Shown: positions 1-5,155 of the stretch, piece by piece
How the letters are laid out: each line of letters begins with the position of its first letter
How positions within the stretch are numbered: the stretch's first letter is position 1
NCBI GenBank assembly: GCA_028290165.1
Contig: JAQGKJ010000656.1
Coordinates: 1-5,155, forward strand
DNA: 5,155 bases
Direction of reading: 5' to 3'
Source of the DNA: Bradyrhizobium sp.
GTDB lineage: Bacteria > Pseudomonadota > Alphaproteobacteria > Rhizobiales > Xanthobacteraceae
Notes under the pieces: generated by a model
What the model was told of the DNA's origin: nothing
Seen by the model: only the letters and a program-made list of their open reading frames with translations
Databases searched by the model: none
Made by a program: the position numbers and the translations under genes

Positions 1-1
1 C

Positions 2-22
2 CTGGGGATCGAGGAATGGTAG
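2..22 (+). CDS. addB: Probable 3' end of addB (partial, last 6 codons)
   Basis: The frame beginning at base 2 reads L-G-I-E-E-W and then TAG at bases 20-22, so an upstream gene could end here and overlap the addA start by seven bases (ATGGTAG). That this gene is addB is inferred from the usual alphaproteobacterial order addB-addA; six codons are too few to identify a protein. AddB would be the partner subunit of the AddAB helicase-nuclease. The two other forward frames are also open at the window edge, so this frame choice is the weakest call in the list. Confidence 0.35.
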   Translation: MGIEEW

Positions 23-3000
23 CCGCGCCCCGCATCATCCCGGAAGCCGTCCGCGCCACCCAGGCGCGCGCATCGGATCCCGCGGCCTCCGCGTTCGTCT
101 CGGCCAATGCCGGCTCGGGCAAGACCCATGAGCTGGTGCAGCGGGTGATCCGGCTGCTGCTCTCGGACGTGCCGCCGGAAAAGATTCTCTGCATCACTTT
201 TACCAAAGCCGCCGCGGCCAATATGGCGGAGCGGGTATTTACCACGCTCGGCCACTGGATCACGCTCGATGACGAGGCGCTTACGGCCGCGATCCGCGAT
301 GTCGGCATTGCGCGTGTCGATGCGAAACTGAGAATGCGGGCGCGCGAACTGTTCGCCAGCGCGCTGGAAACGCCGGGCGGCCTCAAGGTGCAGACCATCC
401 ACGCGCTCTGCACAAGGCTGCTGCAGCAATTCCCGTTCGAAGCCAATGTGCCGGCGCGTTTCGCCGTGCTCGACGAGCGCGACCAGAACGAGATGATGGA
501 GCGCGCTAATCTTGCCGTGCTGCTCGAGGCCTCCCGCGATCCCGAGAGCGCGACCGGACGCGCGCTCATGACCGCCATGGCGAGCGCTGCGGATGTCACC
601 TTCAAGGATGTCGTGCGCGAGGCTTGTTTGAGTCGCGATCACTTCATGGCCTGGACCGACGACGCCGGTAGCGTTGACGTCGCGGTAGCGCAGATGTCGG
701 CGGCCCTCGGCGTCGATCCCGGCGAGCGCATTGAAGACGTCGAGCGGGAGATCGTCGACGGCCCCTATCTTCGGCGATCGGGATGGGAAGACATCGCCGC
801 TGCGCTCGACAGCGGAAGCAAATCCGATTCCGACCAGGCCGTCAGGCTGCGCGCGGCGCTGGCTTCCGCTGGCATCACGCAAGTTGACGAATATCTCGGC
901 GTATTCCTGACCGACGAGCGCGCGCCGCGCAAATCGGTGGTAACCAAAAGATTCTCGGATAATAACCCGGCGATTGGACGGTTGTTCGAAGCCGAAATTC
1001 TTCGCATCACGCCTCTCATCGAGCGGCGGCGCGCGGTGACCATTCGCGACCGGACGCAGGCGCTGCTGCACATCGCGACCGCGGCGGCCGCAAACTACCG
1101 GCGCGGGAAGCAGGAACGCGGGCTGCTCGACTATGACGATCTGATCGACAAGACGCTTGCGATGCTGGATCGCATCTCTTCGGGGTGGGTGCATTACAAG
1201 CTCGATCGCGGCGTCGATCACGTGCTGATCGACGAGGCCCAGGATACCAGCCCGCGGCAATGGGACATCGTCGCCCATATCATTTCCGAATTCACCTCGG
1301 GCGAAGGCGCGCGCGACGGTATCACCCGCACGATCTTTGCGGTCGGCGACGAGAAGCAGTCGATCTTTTCGTTCCAGGGCGCGGCGCCGCGTGAATTCGA
1401 TAGCCGCCGCCGCGGGCTCGAGAAGAAATTCATCGATGCCGGACTGAAATTCGATCCGGTGTCGTTCACCTATTCGTTCCGGTCGGGACCGGCGATCCTG
1501 CAATCCGTCGATTTCGTGTTTCGCGACGAGATGATTTACCGCAGCATCCACGCGGTGAATGCTTATCCGGTGCACGAAACGTTGGCGGACGCCGGGCCCA
1601 GCCTGATCGATCTCTGGGAATTGCAATTGCCGGACGGCAAGCAGGACATCGAAGGCTGGCGCGCGCCGTTCGACGGGCTGTCGCAGACAAGCCCCGAGGT
1701 AAAGCTCGCCAGGCGCATCCAGGCCGAGATCAAGCGGCTGGTCGAAAGCGGCACCCTGACGGGCCATGCCGGCGACCGCCGTCCGTTACGCTATGGCGAC
1801 ATGCTGGTGCTGGTGCGGCGGCGCGGCAATGCGTTCGATGCGGTGATCCAGGCCCTGAAACACGCCAGCGTTCCCGTTGCCGGCGCCGACCGGCTGAAAC
1901 TGACCGAACACATCGCGATCATCGACCTGATGAACCTTGCGGATGCGCTGTTGCTGCCGCAGGACGATCTGGCGTTGGCGGTTGCGCTCAATAGCCCACT
2001 ATTTGGAATTAACGACGACGACCTGTTCACGCTGGCATGGCAGCGCAAGGGATCGTTACGCAACGCCTTGAGCCTGCACACTGCGACTGACAGCAAATTC
2101 AGGGAAGTGTTGAATCGTCTCGAAAAATGCGAGCGCCGTTTTGTCACCGATACGCCATTTGCGTTCTATGCCTGGCTGCTCGGCGGCGACGGTGGCCGGA
2201 AGCGCATCCTGAAGCGGCTCGGCCATGAGGCCAATGACGCGCTCGACGAATTTCTCGAACTTGCTTTGGCCTACGAGCGCAAGACGCCAGCCTCGCTGCA
2301 GGGCTTTGTGGCGTGGCTGCGCACGGCCGACCTCGAGGTCAAGCGCGACATGGAGATCTCGCGCAACGAAGTCCGCGTCATGACCGTGCATGGCGCCAAG
2401 GGGCTGGAATCATCCGTGGTGTTCATGGTCGACACCACTTCCTCGCCCTCGGATACGCAGCGCCCGAAACTCATTCATCTGCCGCTCAGTAACGCCGCGC
2501 CTCATGCGCCCGGCGTCGTGGTCTGGGCCGGCAAGAAGGCCGACGATTCGACTGATGTCGCGGCTGCCCGCGCGGCGATGCTTGGCGAGACCGAGGATGA
2601 ATACCGCCGCCTGCTCTATGTGGCGATGACGCGCGCGGCCGATCGCCTGATCGTCGGCGGCTGCATGCCGGGCAACATGAATACGGTCCGCAAATTCTCC
2701 TGGTACGACCTGATCGTCAAAGGGCTTAGCCATTCCGGATTGAACGAACAGACGATCGAGACGCCGGACGGCCCGGTCAAACGCTACTCCCGGCCTGAGG
2801 ATGTCGCGGTCGCCACGGGCCCAGCCGCGGCCCCGACGACCAGCTCCCGAATCGCGCTGCCATCGTGGCTGCAGACATCGGCGCCGCCGGAATCGCGCCC
2901 CGGCGCACTTCTCCGCCCTTCCGATTCCGCCGAAGACGAAGGCCACCGCCTTCGAACCGGCGAATCGATCCAGTTGCGTGCCCGCGCATTGCAGCGCGGC

Positions 3001-3519
3001 ACGCTGGTGCACCGGCTGCTGCAATCCCTTCCTGATGTCGCAACCGAACGCCGACGCGACGCGGCGCTAAAATACCTCGCCCGCAACGCCGACGGCTGGA
3101 CCGACGGCGATCGCGAGGCGCTGGCGGAAGCGGTGCTGGCCCTGATCGGGGATGCGCGATTCGCAGCGGTATTTTCGGACCATAGCCGCGCCGAGGTCGG
3201 ATGCGCAGGAAGGCTGGAGCGTCCGGGCCAGCGGCCGGCCCTGGTTTCCGGGCAAATCGACCGGCTGGTGGTGAGCGCAAGGGAGGTCCTGATCGTCGAC
3301 TTCAAGACCAACCGCGCCCCGCCGAAACTCGCCGCCGAGGCGCCCAGAGGTTACGTCCGCCAGCTTGCGCTCTACCGCGCGGTCTTGAGCAAGCTTTATC
3401 CCCAGCTGCCGGTCCGCGCAGCATTACTTTGGACCGAAATACCTGAATTGATGGAGATTTCTGCTACTGAGCTGGACGCGCAACTGGCAACCATTATCCA
3501 GGGGGATGTCCAAGCTTGA
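16..3519 (+). CDS. addA: Double-strand break repair helicase-nuclease subunit AddA
   Basis: AddA works with AddB in the cytoplasm to unwind and resect broken DNA ends, feeding RecA-dependent recombination. The 1,167-residue length is normal for alphaproteobacterial AddA. Superfamily 1 (UvrD/RecB) helicase motifs are visible in order: Q-motif glutamine Q16; Walker A ANAGSGKT with K36; TFTKAAAANM at 61-70; TIH at 127-129; Walker B LIDEAQDTS at 404-412; VGDEKQSIFSFQG at 443-455; YSFRS at 486-490; VMTVHGAKGLE at 788-798; and EYRRLLYVAMTRA at 862-874. A Pro/Ser/Ala-rich linker (about 935-985) leads to the RecB-type nuclease: H999 in GTLVH, D1082, D1095-F-K1097 and Q1116-LAL-Y1120. The 13-residue spacing between the two aspartates matches RecB. 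Every catalytic residue expected is present, so the gene looks active. The ATG at 16 places the Q-motif and Walker A at family-typical distances. GAGG ends only one base before the ATG, and a GGGGA at 4-8 lies further off; overlap with the upstream stop suggests translational coupling. Confidence 0.97.
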   Translation: MVAAPRIIPEAVRATQARASDPAASAFVSANAGSGKTHELVQRVIRLLLSDVPPEKILCITFTKAAAANMAERVFTTLGHWITLDDEALTAAIRDVGIARVDAKLRMRARELFASALETPGGLKVQTIHALCTRLLQQFPFEANVPARFAVLDERDQNEMMERANLAVLLEASRDPESATGRALMTAMASAADVTFKDVVREACLSRDHFMAWTDDAGSVDVAVAQMSAALGVDPGERIEDVEREIVDGPYLRRSGWEDIAAALDSGSKSDSDQAVRLRAALASAGITQVDEYLGVFLTDERAPRKSVVTKRFSDNNPAIGRLFEAEILRITPLIERRRAVTIRDRTQALLHIATAAAANYRRGKQERGLLDYDDLIDKTLAMLDRISSGWVHYKLDRGVDHVLIDEAQDTSPRQWDIVAHIISEFTSGEGARDGITRTIFAVGDEKQSIFSFQGAAPREFDSRRRGLEKKFIDAGLKFDPVSFTYSFRSGPAILQSVDFVFRDEMIYRSIHAVNAYPVHETLADAGPSLIDLWELQLPDGKQDIEGWRAPFDGLSQTSPEVKLARRIQAEIKRLVESGTLTGHAGDRRPLRYGDMLVLVRRRGNAFDAVIQALKHASVPVAGADRLKLTEHIAIIDLMNLADALLLPQDDLALAVALNSPLFGINDDDLFTLAWQRKGSLRNALSLHTATDSKFREVLNRLEKCERRFVTDTPFAFYAWLLGGDGGRKRILKRLGHEANDALDEFLELALAYERKTPASLQGFVAWLRTADLEVKRDMEISRNEVRVMTVHGAKGLESSVVFMVDTTSSPSDTQRPKLIHLPLSNAAPHAPGVVVWAGKKADDSTDVAAARAAMLGETEDEYRRLLYVAMTRAADRLIVGGCMPGNMNTVRKFSWYDLIVKGLSHSGLNEQTIETPDGPVKRYSRPEDVAVATGPAAAPTTSSRIALPSWLQTSAPPESRPGALLRPSDSAEDEGHRLRTGESIQLRARALQRGTLVHRLLQSLPDVATERRRDAALKYLARNADGWTDGDREALAEAVLALIGDARFAAVFSDHSRAEVGCAGRLERPGQRPALVSGQIDRLVVSAREVLIVDFKTNRAPPKLAAEAPRGYVRQLALYRAVLSKLYPQLPVRAALLWTEIPELMEISATELDAQLATIIQGDVQA

Positions 3520-3544
3520 CCCGGCAACCCTGCGTTCATAGGTT
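3516..3544 (+). promoter_or_regulatory. Weak candidate sigma-70 promoter for trxA
   Basis: TTGACC at 3516-3521 is a good alphaproteobacterial -35 box (preceded by C, giving CTTGAC) and overlaps the addA stop codon. A 17-base spacer leads to TAGGTT at 3539-3544, which matches the TATAAT consensus at only three positions. A promoter inside the 89-base gap would let trxA be expressed apart from addA, which fits a housekeeping thioredoxin, but the poor -10 box makes this tentative. Confidence 0.3.
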
Positions 3545-3597
3545 GGCTGCATGATCCTGGCGGCGATTCTTGAAAGCCGCATCTTTCCCAACCGAAC

Positions 3598-3601
3598 GAG
3601 G
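3598..3601 (+). promoter_or_regulatory. Ribosome binding site of trxA (decides the start)
   Basis: GAGG lies seven bases before the ATG at 3609, an ideal spacing. It supports that ATG over the in-frame TTG at 3570, which would add 13 residues before the normal thioredoxin N-terminus and has no comparable site. Confidence 0.7.
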
Positions 3602-3608
3602 TATCCCA

Positions 3609-3929
3609 ATGGCCGTTGGCAAGGTTTCTGACGCCGATTTCGACGCCGAAGTGCTGAAGGCGACCGGCCCGGTCGTCGTCGATTTCTGGGCCGAATGGTG
3701 CGGCCCCTGCCGCATGATCGCACCCGCGCTCGACGAGATTTCCGGCGCGATGGGCGACAAGGTGAAAATCGTAAAACTCAACGTCGACGAGAGCCCGAAG
3801 ACGGCTTCGAAATACGGCGTGATGTCGATCCCGACCCTGATGATCTTCAAGGGCGGCGAGATGGCCTCGCGCCAGGTCGGCGCCGCGCCGAAGCAGAAGC
3901 TGCAGCAGTGGATTACGGCTGCGTGCTGA
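3609..3929 (+). CDS. trxA: Thioredoxin TrxA
   Basis: This is a 106-residue cytosolic thioredoxin that reduces protein disulfides and is recycled by NADPH-thioredoxin reductase. The family hallmarks are all present: the buried aspartate D25 in VVDFWAEW, the active site W30-C31-G32-P33-C34 followed by R35, the KLNVDE strand at 56-61, and the cis-proline P75 in SIPTLMIF. There is no signal peptide or membrane segment, and the protein is a single thioredoxin domain of standard length (E. coli TrxA is about 109). The start is set by a GAGG seven bases upstream. The gene lies 89 bases after addA in the same direction, an arrangement I recall as common in alphaproteobacteria. The protein ends in a cysteine (ITAAC), a third cysteine outside the active site, which I would not have expected at this position. 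Confidence 0.96.
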   Translation: MAVGKVSDADFDAEVLKATGPVVVDFWAEWCGPCRMIAPALDEISGAMGDKVKIVKLNVDESPKTASKYGVMSIPTLMIFKGGEMASRQVGAAPKQKLQQWITAAC

Positions 3930-3958
3930 TCTGCTGGGCTTATAAATAATTGATACTG

Positions 3959-3981
3959 ACGGCCGGCAAATAGCCGGCCGT
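3959..3981 (+). terminator. Perfect 9-bp hairpin after trxA, possible terminator
   Basis: The arms ACGGCCGGC (3959-3967) and GCCGGCCGT (3973-3981) pair perfectly around the loop AAATA. The hairpin begins 29 bases after the trxA stop, as expected of an intrinsic terminator. However, it is followed by GCGCGTTTA rather than a run of T, so termination may be weak or Rho-assisted. Its right arm ends 15 bases before the ligase start, so it could instead lie in the ligase leader if transcription begins in the AT-rich patch at 3941-3955. Confidence 0.5.
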
Positions 3982-3989
3982 GCGCGTTT

Positions 3990-3995
3990 AAGAGG
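3990..3995 (+). promoter_or_regulatory. Shine-Dalgarno sequence close to the ligase start
   Basis: AAGAGG is a strong anti-16S match but leaves only one base before the ATG at 3997, closer than usual. It might instead serve a later start (TTG at 4048 or ATG at 4057), but those lie more than 50 bases downstream and have no clear site of their own, so 3997 is kept. Confidence 0.45.
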
Positions 3996-3996
3996 C

Positions 3997-5067
3997 ATGC
4001 CGCCCGTACGCCGAAACGCCGCTCGAAAAACCTCCCGATCGAAGCCATTGGCGGCGATGGAGGCGCGTTCCGTCGATAGCATTCCCCGAGGAGCCGAATG
4101 GCAGTACGAGCCGAAATGGGATGGCTTTCGCTGCCTGCTTTCCCGCAACGGCACCAAGCTCGATCTTCGCTCGAAATCGGGCGAAGACCTGACACGCTAC
4201 TTTCCCGAACTGACTGACGCCGCGCTCAGGCTGAAGGCGAAGACATTCGTGCTCGACGGCGAAATCGTGGTGCCGCATGGCAAGGCATTTTCGTTCGACG
4301 ACCTGTTGCAGCGAATCCACCCCGCCGCGAGCCGGGTCAGGAAGTTATCGCAGGAAACACCGGCGCTTTTTATCGCATTCGACCTGCTGGCAACGGCGGC
4401 AGACAAAAAGCTTTCCGCGCAGCCACTGGCCAAACGGCGTCCGGCGCTGGAAGCCTTCGCGAAGACCCAGTTCAAAACCAACCCAACATTTCGACTCTCA
4501 CAGGCAACGACAAATCATGCGACTGCCAAAAGATGGCTCGCGCAGGCCGGCGGCGGATGCGACGGCGTCATCGCCAAACGCCTCGACCTGCCATATCAGT
4601 CGGGCAATCGCGAGGGCATGCAGAAGATCAAGCACTTTCGAAGCGCCGACTGTGTGGTCGGCGGTTTTCGTTACGCGACCAATTCAGTGAACGGCAAAAA
4701 AGTAATCGGGTCGCTGCTGCTCGGTCTCTACGATGACGAGGGATTATTGCATCACGTCGGATTCACCTCGGCGATCAAGCAGCAGGAAAAACCCTCGCTG
4801 ACGTCAAAGCTCGAGCCGCTGATCGCAAAACCCGGATTTACCGGCAACGCGCCGGGCGGACCAAGCCGCTGGTCGACCGAGCGCTCGGCGCAGTGGTGTC
4901 CGCTGAAGCCGAAACTGGTTGTCGAAGTCGCTTACGACCATTTCAGCGGCGAGCGGTTTCGTCACGGCACCTCCATCCTGCGCTGGCGGCCGGACAAGGC
5001 GCCCGAGCAGTGCACGTTCGGTCAGCTGAAGCAAAAAGCCGCCGATCCGATGAAGCTGTTGGCCTGA
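3997..5067 (+). CDS. ligC: Stand-alone ATP-dependent DNA ligase, LigC-like
   Basis: This enzyme joins 3'-OH and 5'-phosphate DNA ends through an AMP-lysine intermediate. Nucleotidyltransferase motifs in order: motif I EPKWDGFR with adenylated K40; SKSG at 59-62; motif III LDGEIV (86-91) with E89; motif IIIa FIAFDLL at 125-131; motif IV DGVIAK at 189-194; motif V QKIK at 209-212. An OB-fold domain follows from about 215 (DCVVGGFRY), with GGPSRW at 287-292 and motif VI FRHGTSILRWRPDK ending at 334. The 356-residue length, QRIHPAASRV and VVEVAYDHFSGERFRHG resemble actinobacterial LigC (about 358 residues) more than LigD. The nuclease and primase-polymerase domains of LigD are absent. In mycobacteria LigC acts in backup end joining and excision repair; the same role here is inference. 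The basic N-terminus before M21 (RR, RK, SRSK) may be a DNA-contacting tail or over-extended. No Ku or polymerase gene is in the window. A hairpin separates it from trxA, so co-transcription is uncertain. Confidence 0.93.
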   Translation: MPPVRRNAARKTSRSKPLAAMEARSVDSIPRGAEWQYEPKWDGFRCLLSRNGTKLDLRSKSGEDLTRYFPELTDAALRLKAKTFVLDGEIVVPHGKAFSFDDLLQRIHPAASRVRKLSQETPALFIAFDLLATAADKKLSAQPLAKRRPALEAFAKTQFKTNPTFRLSQATTNHATAKRWLAQAGGGCDGVIAKRLDLPYQSGNREGMQKIKHFRSADCVVGGFRYATNSVNGKKVIGSLLLGLYDDEGLLHHVGFTSAIKQQEKPSLTSKLEPLIAKPGFTGNAPGGPSRWSTERSAQWCPLKPKLVVEVAYDHFSGERFRHGTSILRWRPDKAPEQCTFGQLKQKAADPMKLLA

Positions 5068-5100
5068 GGCGTTTCATGCGAGCAATCGACCAATTTCCCT

Positions 5101-5133
5101 TCGTCATACGCGGGCTTGACCCGCGTATGACGA
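5101..5133. repeat. Perfect palindromic repeat, dispersed alphaproteobacterial type
   Basis: The arms TCGTCATACGCGGG (5101-5114) and CCCGCGTATGACGA (5120-5133) form a perfect 14-bp stem around the loop CTTGA, and a flanking T5100-G5134 could add a wobble pair in RNA. The GTCAT...GGGCTTGACCC... pattern resembles short palindromes scattered between genes in Bradyrhizobium and relatives; membership in that family is recognised from memory, not searched. It begins 33 bases after the ligase stop. No T-run follows, so it may act as an mRNA-stabilising 3' end or weak terminator instead of a classic intrinsic terminator. Confidence 0.75.
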
Positions 5134-5155
5134 GTATAGATGTGATGCGCTGCAC

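Noticed and set aside
2410..3311. Several overlapping minus-strand and alternative-frame open frames of 79-204 codons
   Set aside because: All lie opposite or inside the addA helicase-nuclease junction, with Arg/Ala/Pro-rich compositions typical of frame shadows. The addA frame there carries conserved motifs.
3534..3548. Possible alphaproteobacterial LexA box (GTTC-N7-GTTC) before trxA
   Set aside because: Only the first GTTC half-site is present; seven bases later the sequence is GGCT, so the box is not supported.
3570..3608. Upstream TTG start that would extend thioredoxin by 13 residues
   Set aside because: The ATG at 3609 has a well-spaced GAGG and gives the normal thioredoxin N-terminus; the extension has no Shine-Dalgarno support and does not look like a signal peptide.
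3930..3996. Possible small RNA or small gene between trxA and the ligase gene
   Set aside because: The 67-base gap holds one hairpin and a ribosome site, with no second conserved structure and no start codon with a separate ribosome site.
3396..4157. Minus-strand open frame of 253 codons
   Set aside because: It runs antisense through the end of addA, all of trxA and the start of the ligase gene, shows no recognisable motif, and is the kind of long shadow frame expected in GC-rich coding DNA.
4943..5155. Minus-strand open frame of 70 codons running in from the right edge
   Set aside because: Its early part (ILVIRGSSPRMTK) is the translation of the palindromic repeat, a typical source of spurious proteins in these genomes, and the rest lies antisense to the conserved ligase C-terminus.

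Overview
This 5,155-base window is GC-rich alphaproteobacterial chromosome. Three things make a member of the Bradyrhizobium/Rhodopseudomonas group (Nitrobacteraceae) most likely: the addA-trxA gene order, a typical alphaproteobacterial thioredoxin sequence, and a palindromic repeat at the right edge of the kind dispersed in those genomes. The assignment rests on recognition, not on a database search.

Layout, all on the + strand. (1) Bases 2-22 are probably the last codons of addB. Their TAG overlaps the addA start in an ATGGTAG junction. (2) Bases 16-3519 are a complete addA, the helicase-nuclease subunit of the AddAB double-strand-break resection enzyme; all expected helicase and RecB-type nuclease motifs are intact. 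(3) An 89-base gap follows, with a weak promoter candidate that overlaps the addA stop. (4) Bases 3609-3929 are trxA, a 106-residue WCGPC thioredoxin. (5) A 67-base gap contains an AT-rich patch and a perfect 9-bp hairpin, followed closely by a Shine-Dalgarno sequence. (6) Bases 3997-5067 are a stand-alone LigC-like ATP-dependent DNA ligase. (7) The last 88 bases carry a perfect 14-bp palindromic repeat with loop CTTGA.

Functionally, AddA (with AddB) prepares broken ends for RecA-dependent recombination. The LigC-like ligase seals nicks or ends, probably as a backup in end joining or excision repair. TrxA is a general cytosolic disulfide reductase, whose place beside addA is a conserved neighbourhood rather than a known functional partnership. 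No RNA gene, CRISPR array, insertion sequence or prophage gene was seen, and all three complete genes belong to known families. I found no convincing new system. The points most worth a second look are the hairpin between trxA and the ligase gene, the terminal palindrome, and the pairing of resection and end-sealing genes.
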